Assembly (NCBI RefSeq): GCF_900129425.1
Contig: NZ_LT670817.1
Coordinates: forward strand, 3,844,001 to 3,908,000
DNA from: Bradyrhizobium erythrophlei
GTDB taxonomy: Bacteria; Pseudomonadota; Alphaproteobacteria; Rhizobiales; Xanthobacteraceae
Direction of reading: 5' to 3'
Length of the DNA stretch: 64,000 nt
Below are positions 15,430-23,837 of the stretch, piece by piece. Within the stretch, counting starts at the first letter, position 1, and every line of letters begins with the position of its first letter. The position numbers and the translations under genes are program-made. Under the pieces are notes generated by a model, which saw nothing but the letters and a program-made list of their open reading frames with translations, was not told the origin of the DNA and searched no databases.

Positions 15430-16440
15430 TGCCTGTCGTAAATTAAATCCGGACATATTGGTGATGCAGTCCGCCCAGGGTTGGGCGACAAAGAATGTGC
15501 CCGGCGCGATCGAGGGCACGCGAGACCGGTGCATCTTTCGCCAGGGATAGATGCGTGCGGGCCCCATTGTAATATTTCATGTACGACAGCAGTAGGTGAC
15601 GGAGGTGGCGCTCGCTGAACACAACGACGTGGTCAGGGCATTCCCTGCGGATCGAGCCGATCAGCCTTTCGGCATATCCATTTTGCCAAGGGGAGCGCGG
15701 CGACGTCGGTCGATCGCGAATGCCCATTGATCGAAGCCTTCGGATGAAGACCTCACCATAGGCCCCGTCCCGGTCACGAATGAGATAGCGGGGAGCCTGT
15801 TCCCACCCGCATGCTTCCGTGATCTGATTGGCGATCCAATCTGCGGTTGGATGCGCTGTGACGCCAAACCATAAAATCTGCCGTCGAGCATGCCCCACAA
15901 TCAATAACCGTAGAGCAGACGAAATGAGATTGTCGGTACGACGAACAGATCCATCGCGGCGATGCCGTCGGCATGATTGCGAAGGAACGTCCTCCAGCCT
16001 TGGGATGGCGGGTCTCTTCGCTTGGCCATGTACTTGGCCACGCTGGTCTGTCCGATATCGATGCCGAGCTTGAGGAGTTCTCCATGGATCCGCGGCGCTC
16101 CCCACAGCGGATTGGCAATGCTCATCTCGCGGATAAGCTTGCGTATCTCAGGCGCTAAAGTTGGTCGGCCCCCACGGCGCCGCGACTTCCACCGCCAGTA
16201 CGATCTGAACCCGGCGCGGTGCCATTTAATCACGGTCTCCGGCTTCACGATCGCCAAGGCGCCCAGCACCTTCGGAGCCAAACGATACGCGCCGGCGAAT
16301 ATCAGACGGTCCAGCATCCCGAACGTCGGCCGTTTCGGCGATTGCCGCCGCAACACGTTAAGCTGATGACGCAGAATCGTGTTTTCAGCTTTCAAGCGAG
16401 GCCCGCGACCGGAATGCTCCGACCAACGCCAACCAAATTA
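15430..16440 (-). mobile_element. Broken insertion sequence with rve/DDE integrase-core transposase
   Basis: The element sits directly against the RND fragment, as if it had inserted there. It consists of the transposase reading frames below plus short flanks. I could not identify matching terminal inverted repeats or a target duplication, and the N-terminal end of the transposase is degraded near 16400, so one end is probably lost. Confidence 0.6.
15443..16395 (-). pseudogene. Transposase (rve integrase core), frameshifted
   Basis: The N-terminal frame (16395-15901) opens at LKAENTILRHQLNVLRRQ and contains a helix-turn-helix region (NPLWGAPRIHGELLKLGIDI) and the first catalytic Asp in IAAMDLFVVPTISFRLLYG. 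A one-base deletion near 15905 moves the rest into a second frame, which carries ILWFGVTAHPTADWIA, the second Asp region YLIRDRDGAYG and the catalytic Glu in SPWQNGYAERLIGSIRREC, ending GGLHHQYVRI at 15443. All DDE residues are present, but no single frame encodes them. The family resembles IS3/IS481-type integrases. Confidence 0.8.
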
Positions 16441-16653
16441 CGCTACAAACCTCTCGCATAAGGCAGGAGCATCGCCCGATTCGATATCAGTTGCCAGCAA
16501 GATTGAGTTTCCGACAGGGACAGATGGATCAATGTCCGCACGGCCTTCGAGCCGGATCCTTTCCGGCATCAGCGACAAGTCGCGCCACGATTGGAGGTTG
16601 GTGGCGAGTCCCGACGGTCAGGAAGTCACCTGCAAAGTGATATCTGCTCCGTG

Positions 16654-16667
16654 TTGATATAGATCAG
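16654..16667. promoter_or_regulatory. FixK-like box TTGATATAGATCAG
   Basis: This box matches TTGAT-N4-ATCAA at nine of ten positions and lies 81 bases upstream of the small secreted-protein gene at 16748. The remainder of 16441-16747 holds no gene I can support. Confidence 0.5.
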
Positions 16668-16747
16668 CCGTCGGCCACTTATTGGGCGCAACGTGGATGG
16701 CCGATGGATCGGCCACACCGGCCGAACTCGACAGTGGAGAACACATT

Positions 16748-16924
16748 ATGATCCATGTTCTGATCGTCGTTAGCTGGCTCGGCGGTGCTGTCCAGGGCGC
16801 CACGATATCGACACAGGAATTTTCGAGTGCAGAGCGTTGCGAAGCAGCCCGGCTGGCACTGATTGAGTATGCCAAGGCCCGCAGCATCGAAGAGACGCTT
16901 CGGCCTGTCTGCACGCAAAAGTGA
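16748..16924 (+). CDS. Small conserved protein with N-terminal hydrophobic segment (58 aa)
   Basis: The product begins MIHVLIVVSWLGGAVQGA, a probable signal peptide or anchor, followed by STQEFSSAERCEAARLALIE and LRPVCTQK with two cysteines that could form a disulfide. I recognise the family (small exported proteins with EF-ERCEAAR and a C-terminal VC) from Bradyrhizobium; function is unknown. ATG 16748 follows a GTGGAGAAC ribosome-binding region. A FixK-like box lies 81 bases upstream. Confidence 0.7.
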   Translation: MIHVLIVVSWLGGAVQGATISTQEFSSAERCEAARLALIEYAKARSIEETLRPVCTQK

Positions 16925-16960
16925 GAGAGCGCGCAGCGGCTGAAGGCCCCCCACCGCTTT

Positions 16961-17505
16961 TCAATATCCCTCGCCCCATCGATACTGCCACGCGATGCCG
17001 GCTGCACTGAATTCGCTGCCGGTGCGAGTTGAGATGCCGGTGCTGGCGGAAGACTTCAGCGAGTTACGGCGGTCGATCGGTAGCGCGAGGGTGAAACCGG
17101 CCCGCGTGTTCCGTTGCTCGTTGTCGCCCTTTACGCCGTTCAGCGTGGTGTGGCCGCCCGTGAAATAGATCCCGTCGAGCGCCATCCAGACACCGGACTG
17201 GAACGTGTAGAGGATATGTGCCTGAACGGCGTAGATTGGCGCCTGAGCGAAAGTATTGCCGCCGAAGAAGTCGGTGTTGTCGCTGAAGATTGTCACGCTG
17301 GGGGCGACCTCGAATGTCCAGTGACCCCAGGCCTTGGAAATCCCCAGATGAGGCTTGAACGACCAGCGATTGTTGCCGAGGTTGAGCAGCTGCTGTTGTC
17401 GTACTGTCCAAGTGGCGCGGAAACCTGAAGGCTCATGCCAACGATGAGATCCTGCCGGTAGCTGGCGAAGTCCTTCACCGACAGCGCGGGGGCTCCAAGC
17501 GCCAT
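16961..17505 (-). pseudogene. Outer-membrane transporter remnant (PF13557-type, phenol MetA-like)
   Basis: The beta-barrel family is recognised from SVKDFASYRQDLIVGMSLQV, APLGQYD, then after a frameshift near 17395 LNLGNNRWSFKPHLGISKA, and finally TIFSDNTDFFGGNTFAQAP, DGIYFTGGHTTLNGV and AAGIAWQYRWGEGY. The N-terminal 100 or so residues, including the signal peptide, are missing: the frame begins at the HlyD stop codon (TGATG). It may once have formed an export channel or sensor with the HlyD protein upstream. Confidence 0.7.
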
Positions 17506-18737
17506 CAGTGGCCGGTCAGCACCAACGTCTTGATCGGCAGCAGCAGCGCCTGGATTCGCAGCAGCAGCGCGTGCACCAGTCCGACGCCGTCGACGACATG
17601 CAAAGCGATCTTGCGGCCGGTGCCGGTCTCCTTCGCAGAGATTTCCTCGTGGTTGCTGGTGTAGGCGTTGACGATACAGCTGCTGCCGGCCGTCACCCCC
17701 TCAAGGCCGCCCCTGTAGAGCGGCTCCAGGTAGACGAGGATCGTCCCGGGTCTGGTGATGTTCTGCGCTTCGACCAGCTGCTCGCCGCCGCGAAACTGAC
17801 CGGCGGCGATGTAATCCTGAACCGTGGTGACGACCATCGGGATGATCACCCAGGGCCTGGAGACGCAGGTCGCCTCCGCCACCATCCCTTCCTTCATGAC
17901 TTGAGCCTCAATCTGGCCGAAACCCGCCTGCAGCACCCGCTGGCCGGCGCCTTCCGGAATCAGAATCCCGGCGGGCCGCATGAATGGATTGACCACGTCG
18001 CCCGTGCGCAGCGCGAACTGTTCGACCCGGCCGGTAACCCCGGCGCGGACGAAGGTCTTGTCCAGGTCCACCTGCGCCTGCGCCAACGCCGCTTCGGCGC
18101 TCGCCTTTTCCGCCGGCAGGAGCGTCGAGACGCGCAAGGACGCCGATTGCTTCACCGCGGCGGCCGCATCGACCCCGGCCTGGCGCTGGTTGACCATCAC
18201 CTGCAGCTTCTCGATGTCGCGCTGCGGCACGATGCCGGGATTGCGGCGCTGCAGTTCGCTCTTGACGTCGAGCTCGTCCTTGGCCTGCTGGAGATTGGCC
18301 GTGGCTTCCTGAACCTGGGCTTCCGCCTTGACCACCTCCGATTCCGCCGACACCATCGCGGCATCGACCTCCGCGATCTTGCGCTTGGCCGTTTCGAGCG
18401 CCGCGTCCTGTTTCGAGCTATCCAGCCTGAAGATCACGTCGCCCTTGGAGACCGGCGCACTGAAGCCGATGTTGACTTCCGCCACACGTCCCGACCCTTC
18501 GGGAAGAATCGGAACCGTCCTGAAGAACAACGTGGCGCTGGTGGTCGAGGGATGAAAATAGAAGATCATCGTTATCAGCGAGATCGTCAGCATCAGACAT
18601 CCGGTGATGCCCCATCTGAGCTCGTACCAGACCGAATAGAACGTGATCTCCTTGCCGAACCGCTTGTTCTGGACATAGCGGCGGTAGAGGTAATCGGGAA
18701 GGATCGTCACAAGGGAGCATATGATCAGCTCAAACAT
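17505..18737 (-). CDS. HlyD/EmrA-type membrane fusion (periplasmic adaptor) protein
   Basis: This 410-residue adaptor links an inner-membrane partner to an outer-membrane channel. It has an N-terminal membrane segment (ITGCLMLTISLITMIFYF, about residues 42-60), a biotinyl-lipoyl half motif (GSGRVAEVNIGFSAPVSKGD), a long Ala/Gln-rich coiled-coil hairpin (about 105-215), the second lipoyl half (VRAGVTGRVEQFALRTGD) and a beta-barrel domain. The arrangement DUF3302 protein plus HlyD resembles YibI-YibH of E. coli. ATG 18737 has GAGAGGC upstream and overlaps the end of the DUF3302 gene by eight bases. The transported substrate is unknown. FixK box 19257 probably drives the operon. Confidence 0.87.
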   Translation of the reverse strand: MFELIICSLVTILPDYLYRRYVQNKRFGKEITFYSVWYELRWGITGCLMLTISLITMIFYFHPSTTSATLFFRTVPILPEGSGRVAEVNIGFSAPVSKGDVIFRLDSSKQDAALETAKRKIAEVDAAMVSAESEVVKAEAQVQEATANLQQAKDELDVKSELQRRNPGIVPQRDIEKLQVMVNQRQAGVDAAAAVKQSASLRVSTLLPAEKASAEAALAQAQVDLDKTFVRAGVTGRVEQFALRTGDVVNPFMRPAGILIPEGAGQRVLQAGFGQIEAQVMKEGMVAEATCVSRPWVIIPMVVTTVQDYIAAGQFRGGEQLVEAQNITRPGTILVYLEPLYRGGLEGVTAGSSCIVNAYTSNHEEISAKETGTGRKIALHVVDGVGLVHALLLRIQALLLPIKTLVLTGH

Positions 18738-19191
18738 GGCCGCCTCTCGCCTGCTTTGCGATGCTCGCCCCCTTCTTTGCAGTGTCGGGCGGAACTGAGC
18801 CGGGAGCCAAGCTGGGTTCCTGCCCAGTTCCGCCACCGGTATCCGGCATGGTGTCTGCGATCTTCTCGACCGATCCTGCGATGCTGCGCAGCGGGGTTCC
18901 GAAATCGGGGATATCGATCATGGCAAGCAGCAGCCCCGCCACCCAGAACAGGTGGATGTGCGTGAAGAGTGCCAGCAGGCCCAGAATGGCCACGATCTCG
19001 AACTGCAGCTTCTCCGACTTGTGCGCCATGCGCTCCGGCAGGCTGTGCAACCGCAAATAAAGCGTGCCGACCCAGATCAGCGCGGCAACCAGAAAGATGC
19101 CCATCACGACCATCAGGACATCGGTCCCGCTTCCCGGGGCGAGGTAGAAGGGCAGATGATGCGGGCCCATCGGATGAATCTGCGCGTTCAA
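18730..19191 (-). CDS. DUF3302 (YibI-like) inner-membrane protein
   Basis: The roughly 153-residue protein has two clear membrane helices (DVLMVVMGIFLVAALIWVG and LQFEIVAILGLLALFTHIHL, running into FWVAGLLLAMIDI) and a Pro/Gly-rich C-terminal tail. It precedes and overlaps an HlyD-type gene, as yibI does yibH in enterobacteria. I chose TTG 19191 (NAQIHPMGPHHLP follows) because GGGGAGAG lies seven bases upstream and relatives open with the same residues; ATG 19170 is an alternative. FixK box 19257-19270 lies 66 bases upstream of the TTG. Confidence 0.7.
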   Translation of the reverse strand: MNAQIHPMGPHHLPFYLAPGSGTDVLMVVMGIFLVAALIWVGTLYLRLHSLPERMAHKSEKLQFEIVAILGLLALFTHIHLFWVAGLLLAMIDIPDFGTPLRSIAGSVEKIADTMPDTGGGTGQEPSLAPGSVPPDTAKKGASIAKQARGGHV

Positions 19192-19256
19192 TGTTCTCTC
19201 CCCGAAAGACCCAAGGCGTTCTGTGGTCGAGGACACCGTATCGGGGGTCTCGGGCG

Positions 19257-19270
19257 TTGATCTGGATCAA
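19257..19270. promoter_or_regulatory. FixK/FNR-type box TTGATCTGGATCAA
   Basis: This perfect box, identical to that at 2578, lies 66 bases upstream of the DUF3302-HlyD operon on the minus strand. On the plus strand only the autotransporter remnant follows. Confidence 0.75.
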
Positions 19271-19469
19271 CGGAAGGGGGCAGGACCGGATTCCAGTCGC
19301 ACGTCCCGCGTCTTCGACCGAAGCCGCGCCTTCCGTACTAACGCATGGCTGGTCGCGGAGCCCGGCGGGGACGCTTCCGGACTCCGCGATCCTAGCTTCA
19401 CTCTGCCGGAACGCGGTTCGCCGCCGCGTACATGTCCCGGTAGCCGCGCGCGATCAGCCGCACGCCCCG

Positions 19470-20039
19470 CCCGTTTGGTCGTTGATCTACGCGACGGTCA
19501 GCGACCGCACCGTGACGATCGCGGGCGTCGATCAATTGCGTGCAAGGTTCAACGCCAATGCATTCTCGGGCCGCGTCGAAGGCGGCTATCGTTTCGTCAC
19601 GCCGTGGATGGGCCTCGCGCCTTATGCCGCCGGACAGTTCACGACGTTCGATCTGCCGGCCTATACCGAGCAGGCGCTGTCCGGCGCCAACACCTTCGCG
19701 CTCAACTACGCTTCGAAGAGCGTCACGGCGACACGCAGCGAGTTGGGTGTGCGCACCGATAAATCCTGGGCGATGCAGGACGCGATCTTCACCGTGCGCG
19801 GCCGCCTTGCCTGGGCCCACGATTTCAATACCGACCGCTATATCGCCGCCACCTTCCAGACGCTGCCGGGCGGAAGCTTCGTCGTCAACGGCGCCGCGCC
19901 TGCGCATGAATCCGCGCTCACAACTGCCTCCGCTGAACTGAAATGGCTGAACGGTTTCTCGCTTGCCGCCACTTTCGAGGCGAATTCTCCGACGTCACCC
20001 GCAGCTACGCCGGCAAGGGCGTCACGCGGTATTCGTGGT
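19470..20039 (+). pseudogene. Autotransporter C-terminal beta-barrel remnant
   Basis: The recognisable part is the outer-membrane translocator domain of a type Va autotransporter: FSGRVEGGYRFVTPWMGLAP, YAAGQFTTFDLPAYTEQA, ATRSELGVRTDKSW, GRLAWAHDFNTDRYIAATFQ and LKWLNGFSLAATFE. After a one-base deletion near 19985 the end GEFSDVTRSYAGKGVTRYSW, with the terminal aromatic residue, lies in another frame and stops at 20037-20039. No passenger domain, signal peptide or start is present; the upstream frame back to 19270 looks non-coding. Confidence 0.75.
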
Positions 20040-20329
20040 GATGAGGCAACTTCCGTTGTTGGGCACTTAAACGGACCTAACCAGCCGAGCTGCCCATGTC
20101 GGTTCATCAAGGTATAGCAGACATCACGCTTCCGCTGGCCGTTACCCGATGCCAGCCGATCTCGCGTCAAGGATGACGCTGGCTGATGCTGGCGAGTCGA
20201 GGCTGGACCGATATCCGGCGATCCGGCGGTGTTCTATCACTGTCACCATTGGATCGGTATTCTATGCCTCGCTGATCAGCGACGTTGACTGGGTGAACAT
20301 AAGCGTTCCTTTGAACCTTTGCCGGGCCT

Positions 20330-20700
20330 GGCCCGACCAATCGGTTACTGGAGGATTGCAATTTCCAGTCCCAGTGCAGCGCCGCTTAGCATTCATTCAG
20401 CTTGGCGGCGTTGTGCGTTAGTGGCCTGTTTTGAATCTGCGAGTGGCCCAAAAATCGGCCCCAGAAGGTGAGCAATTTTGAACAGACGGCGCAGTGCGTT
20501 TGTGCTGTTATGGTCATTGCAGGGGGATTGCGCTGTCCGGCCCCAACCAACGCCACTGAGCATTATTCAGTTCAGTGGTCTCCGCATTAGTCCAATGAAT
20601 ACTTTCGATCAGCCCGGCCATCTTGCCGGGCTTTTCGCATTAGTGGCCTGTTTTGATTTGGCGAGAGTGGCCTAATTCGGCCAGTACCGCCACTTTATCA
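20330..20700. repeat. Degenerate tandem duplication with a 17-bp perfect direct repeat
   Basis: TTAGTGGCCTGTTTTGA occurs at 20418-20434 and again at 20640-20656. Each copy is preceded by a related hairpin-forming segment containing AGCATT and ATTCAG (about 20385-20412 and 20551-20578). No gene is evident in 20040-20861; these repeats and the terminator at 20612 are all I can describe there. Confidence 0.5.
20612..20635 (+). terminator. Rho-independent terminator-like hairpin
   Basis: The stem GCCCGGC/GCCGGGC (20612-20618 and 20625-20631) with a six-base loop is followed by TTTT. No intact gene ends just upstream on the plus strand. Confidence 0.6.
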
Positions 20701-20861
20701 GTGGCCCCTTTCAAAAACCCGCGTGGTCCCTTTTGGGGTTCCAACGGGCATGGGGCCAGCGGGTACTGTCCGTATTTAACCCCAAGTTGTCCTAAGTTGG
20801 ATTTGGGAGTGTCCTAATCCACCGGAGCGTGTACCCTGCGGTATCAACGGATGGGGGCTGT

Positions 20862-20996
20862 ATGCTCGTAATTCAGACCGGCAGAGCTAAGAGGATGCGA
20901 AAGTATTCGATCCTGATGACGGTCGTGCTGGCATTGACCGGCTCGTTCGCAGGACTGCTAACTCTGCACTGGTATGCGTTGCCGCCAAAGAAGTAA
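20862..20996 (+). CDS. Small membrane peptide (44 aa)
   Basis: ATG 20862 gives MLVIQTGRAKRMRKYSILMT followed by one hydrophobic helix (VVLALTGSFAGLLTLHW) and a basic end PPKK. The shorter form from ATG 20895 starts MRKYSILM and is equally plausible. A terminator hairpin follows directly after the stop, which supports a real transcription unit. No family is known to me. Confidence 0.5.
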   Translation: MLVIQTGRAKRMRKYSILMTVVLALTGSFAGLLTLHWYALPPKK

Positions 20997-20998
20997 GG

Positions 20999-21020
20999 CC
21001 GCCAAAGTTGGCGGTCTCTT
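20999..21020 (+). terminator. Rho-independent terminator
   Basis: The perfect stem CCGCCAA/TTGGCGG (20999-21005 and 21008-21014) with a T-rich tail (TCTCTTTC) begins two bases after the stop codon of the small membrane peptide. Confidence 0.65.
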
Positions 21021-21037
21021 TCATTTCAAGCCGCGCG

Positions 21038-21151
21038 TCATCGATTCCACGCCAGCTTTCGGCGTCCCCAATGATGATCCTTCCGGTCGAGATTGAACAC
21101 GCGCTCGACGTCACGGTTCAGCGCCCTCATAACGCCGATGCGCGGCAGCAT
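21038..21151 (-). pseudogene. C-terminal fragment of island gene family A (copy 1)
   Basis: The frame encodes RIGVMRALNRDVERVFN, then DHHWGRRKLAW, the C-terminal third of the roughly 95-residue protein seen more completely at 24904-25193. The N-terminal part is absent. The family is of unknown function and frequent in Bradyrhizobium accessory DNA. Confidence 0.6.
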
Positions 21152-21370
21152 GTTGTATCCACTCTTAGGGATGCGTTGCTGGAATGTTCGATATTTTTAC
21201 AGGGCGATCACGGGCGCGAGCCACGGAAAGCGCGACAGGTTCCGGCAAATCACAAACGAAAACCGTCTGTGTTCGTTTTTGAATAGCAGCTCGCGGCTTT
21301 TACAAGCGGCGTGACCTGCGGCGTGCGATAATTGATCATCGTCGGCTCAAGGTTGGATGGGGATCGCCGA

Positions 21371-21538
21371 ATGTCAATGTACCTCGATATCTTTGCCGCG
21401 TTGCTCGCTTGGGGAGCGGCGGCTGCCTGGGTTCTAACCGGTCGTGGCAAGCTTCGGCCCGATTTGGATCATCTCGGACAGGCGGTGCAGACAAAGCCCG
21501 GCTCGAAATCTGAGAGCTGCGCACCGTGCGCGCGCTGA
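21371..21538 (+). CDS. Small membrane protein, probably truncated (55 aa)
   Basis: The start MSMYLDIFAALLAWGAAAAW encodes one membrane helix and is followed by LTGRGKLRPDLDHL. I recall longer multi-helix Bradyrhizobium proteins that open with the same kind of helix, so the Ser/Cys-rich end here may be an out-of-frame tail. The upstream in-frame ATG at 21332 adds only a basic extension. Confidence 0.4.
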   Translation: MSMYLDIFAALLAWGAAAAWVLTGRGKLRPDLDHLGQAVQTKPGSKSESCAPCAR

Positions 21539-21551
21539 TCGGCATTGATCC

Positions 21552-21947
21552 GTGACCAATGGCTGCAGCGATGTCGCTGCAGTAGGTCGGCAGACGGCGA
21601 ACACCGGCGGCGCGCATCTCTCCGAGGGTGATCTTTTGGCGGGCGGGCCGCCCACATCAACACCCACATCAGCAAGCGCGGCGGCATCCGTTCGAGGTGC
21701 GCGTGAATTGCGGTTCGATGCGCTCGTCGGATCGCCGCTGCCAGCCCAGCTCACCGCGATGGGCTACATCGTCGAGAAGATCGGCGAGAGCCAGCGCATC
21801 CTGCCGCATGCGGTCGTGCAACGGTTCGAGGTCTCGTCGAGCGGCGCGCTCGTCGCGGCGACCGAGGGCAGCACGCGGCCGGTGTCGGTGACCGTCACGA
21901 ATGCCGGGATCGCGACCGTCGAGCGGTTTGATCTGCGCATCCCGTGA
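21552..21947 (+). CDS. Hypothetical protein with a conserved-looking C-terminal half
   Basis: From the GTG at 21552 the first 50 residues are low-complexity. The C-terminal 80 (ELRFDALVGSPLPAQLTAMG, YIVEKIGESQRILPHAVVQR, TVTNAGIATVERFDLRIP) have the alternating pattern of a beta-rich domain. I do not recognise the family. The real gene may start elsewhere or be the tail of a decayed larger one. Confidence 0.4.
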   Translation: MTNGCSDVAAVGRQTANTGGAHLSEGDLLAGGPPTSTPTSASAAASVRGARELRFDALVGSPLPAQLTAMGYIVEKIGESQRILPHAVVQRFEVSSSGALVAATEGSTRPVSVTVTNAGIATVERFDLRIP

Positions 21948-22010
21948 CGCGGGTCGCACAAGTGTCCTAATAGCAAGCTACTGCGCTGGTTGAGACAGGG
22001 CGGCGCGGCG

Positions 22011-22838
22011 CTATGCTTGGCTATCGTTTTTTTCATCTCCTATAACCAGCGGGCTAGTGGGTTTGAAGGAGTTTACTTGGGAATCGAAGATAAACGGAAA
22101 TCGGGCGCTGCTTCGGTTTTCCATCACGTCCATCAATTGCAGTTCGATATTGAAGTAGAGAAGAAGGCGACCAGCGAGTATTTCCTTAATCCGCGCCTGC
22201 ATCGTTGGCGTGGTGACTTGGTGCCCGCTGGATGTCTTTCCTACTTCGATGGTCCCATGCCACCCGGAAGATTGGCGGGAGAATATGCGCGGGGTATCGT
22301 CACCCTGCATGACGATCTCAACCTTAATATGGTTGACGACTGCAAACCCCGGCCCCGGATTTCTCAGTGCCCATGTGATAAGGGGCTTGTTGAGGGCAAC
22401 ATCGGATTCAACCAACTCAAGCTCACCAATCGTAATAACAGGGCGATTAGCGGCGAAGAGTGCCTTTTTGGCGGTTTCAGCCGAACTTTGAGCGGCGTCG
22501 GCGGCGATTTCAGATGCGACAATGGATCGCTTCATGTCGGCAGATTGGATTTTAGCGACCTCAACCATTCCAATGGTGGCTTTATAGAGCGTGTAGGTGA
22601 ACAAGCCGATCATGCCAGTAGCAACGGCAGTTATCAGCGAACTCCAATGGTCAACCGCTTTGCCGAACGTCCAAGCCGAATAGAAGAGTATGTTGTAACT
22701 TTCGCAATCATAGGGAGCCTTGGCTTCGCTGCATATTTCGTGGTTACGAGGAAATCCAAGTGACTCCCACCATTCAATCCAAATTGCGACCACAGCGGCG
22801 AGCGCGAATACAAGAAGCCAGCGCCAATATTTCAGCAT
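22011..22838 (-). CDS. Membrane-anchored hypothetical protein (275 aa)
   Basis: Two N-terminal membrane helices (WRWLLVFALAAVVAIWIEW and SSLITAVATGMIGLFTYTLY) flank a short periplasmic loop with two cysteines. A coiled-coil-like helix (MKRSIVASEIAADAAQSSAE) and a cytosolic beta-rich domain (RPVITIGELELVESDVAL onward) follow. This layout is common in accessory membrane proteins next to phage or plasmid genes; no function is assigned. The opposite-strand frame over the same bases (21990-22763) is a shadow. Confidence 0.65.
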   Translation of the reverse strand: MLKYWRWLLVFALAAVVAIWIEWWESLGFPRNHEICSEAKAPYDCESYNILFYSAWTFGKAVDHWSSLITAVATGMIGLFTYTLYKATIGMVEVAKIQSADMKRSIVASEIAADAAQSSAETAKKALFAANRPVITIGELELVESDVALNKPLITWALRNPGPGFAVVNHIKVEIVMQGDDTPRIFSRQSSGWHGTIEVGKTSSGHQVTTPTMQARIKEILAGRLLLYFNIELQLMDVMENRSSARFPFIFDSQVNSFKPTSPLVIGDEKNDSQA

Positions 22839-22971
22839 CCCTCAATCGCCGTTCCGAAAATGTCCGCGTTAAGCGGGCATCCTACCGGAATTGCAACTAG
22901 GCGATATAGGGCGGGAGGTGCTTTCCCCTGACAAAGCCCGACTTCCCGCGCGGAATACCCACTATTCACCT

Positions 22972-23262
22972 CGCTTGAGCTTCCGCCGTCCCCAATGCGC
23001 GGCCTTCCGGTCGGGATTGAACACTCGCTCGACTTGACGGTTCAGGGCCCGCATGACCGCGCGATGCGCGCCATCATGGCCGGGCCGCCCAGCGTCGCCA
23101 CCAAGATCAAGGCCTCCATCGCGATCTGCCATTCCGGTGCCGTATGCTCCGTCTTCGGCAGCCGGGTGATGTAATTGCCGGCGTCCTCCAGCGTGACGAG
23201 TTGGCGACCGCGCGCCAGAGGGATCGGATCGTCGAAACGTCGGGACCAGCTTTTTCGCGGGT
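22972..23262 (-). pseudogene. Island gene family A, copy 2 (frameshifted)
   Basis: The fragment WSRRFDDPIPLARGRQLVTL, EDAGNYITRLPKTEH, EWQIAMEALILVATLGGPAM reads in one frame. The end VMRALNRQVERVFNPDRK and WGRRKLKRGE lies in another, after a shift near 23052. No start codon is in frame. Compare copy 3 at 24904-25193. Confidence 0.6.
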
Positions 23263-23277
23263 ATCCCCCATGGGTCT

Positions 23278-23829
23278 TTACTTCAGCAGACCTGACGCCA
23301 AGTTGCCGTCGACCAACACTTGCTGGGCTTTCAGGTTGGCTTGACTGGAGAAGGAGCGTGGGTTGACCTTTGCTGCAGCGAAGATCGCCTCGACCATTTC
23401 GTCGACATCCTGCAGGCAAAGCTCGTAGGTTGGAACCTTCGGCAGACTGGCGCGGCGACGCGCTATGTTAGCGGATATTTCCGGGGGCAGCCCAGGCGGT
23501 AATGGCAATCCAGTATTCCCAGCTAAGTCTCGATGAGACGAAATAGTCGAAGCCATGCCATTCTTAAGTGCGTCGTCCGGATAACGTAAATACTCATAGG
23601 CATGGAGCGCGGCGATTGCCGGGTCAAACCGGCTAAAATCTGCGCCGCCGATCTCGGCTTTGAACGCGTCCCAAAGCCGCGGAAGCCGATGCGAGTGTTT
23701 GCGCAGCTCCTCCAAGGTGTGCGTTCTCGATAGCGCCCCTTTTATCAGGAATTCGACAGCGTGATGTAACAGGTTGCACGCGACCGGATTGCTTCTGCTG
23801 CATGATTCGTTGCTGCATCTTGTACTCAC
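23278..23829 (-). CDS. HEPN-like hypothetical protein
   Basis: From GTG 23829 the 183-residue product has NPVACNLLHHAVEFLIKGAL followed by RTHTLEELRKHSHRLPRLWD. This is the helical pattern of HEPN proteins, where a charged helix and R-x4-H segments form a nucleic-acid-binding or RNase site. The C-terminal part (AALHAYEYLRYPDDALKNG, LQDVDEMVEAIFAAA) is also helical. The first 15 residues are unusual and the true N-terminus may be damaged, since a family A fragment lies immediately upstream (23838-23893). Many HEPN proteins serve toxin-antitoxin or defence roles, but no nucleotidyltransferase partner is visible. Confidence 0.5.
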   Translation of the reverse strand: MSTRCSNESCSRSNPVACNLLHHAVEFLIKGALSRTHTLEELRKHSHRLPRLWDAFKAEIGGADFSRFDPAIAALHAYEYLRYPDDALKNGMASTISSHRDLAGNTGLPLPPGLPPEISANIARRRASLPKVPTYELCLQDVDEMVEAIFAAAKVNPRSFSSQANLKAQQVLVDGNLASGLLK

Positions 23830-23837
23830 CTAACGGC

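Noticed and set aside
17508..18965. 485-residue plus-strand frame
   Set aside because: Exactly antisense to the HlyD gene; the high GC content keeps the opposite strand open.
20330..20700. CRISPR-like array
   Set aside because: Only two repeat copies with unequal spacers and no cas genes in the window.
22011..22763. 257-residue plus-strand frame with a membrane-like start at 21990
   Set aside because: Antisense to the 275-residue membrane protein, whose helices and codon use are more natural.
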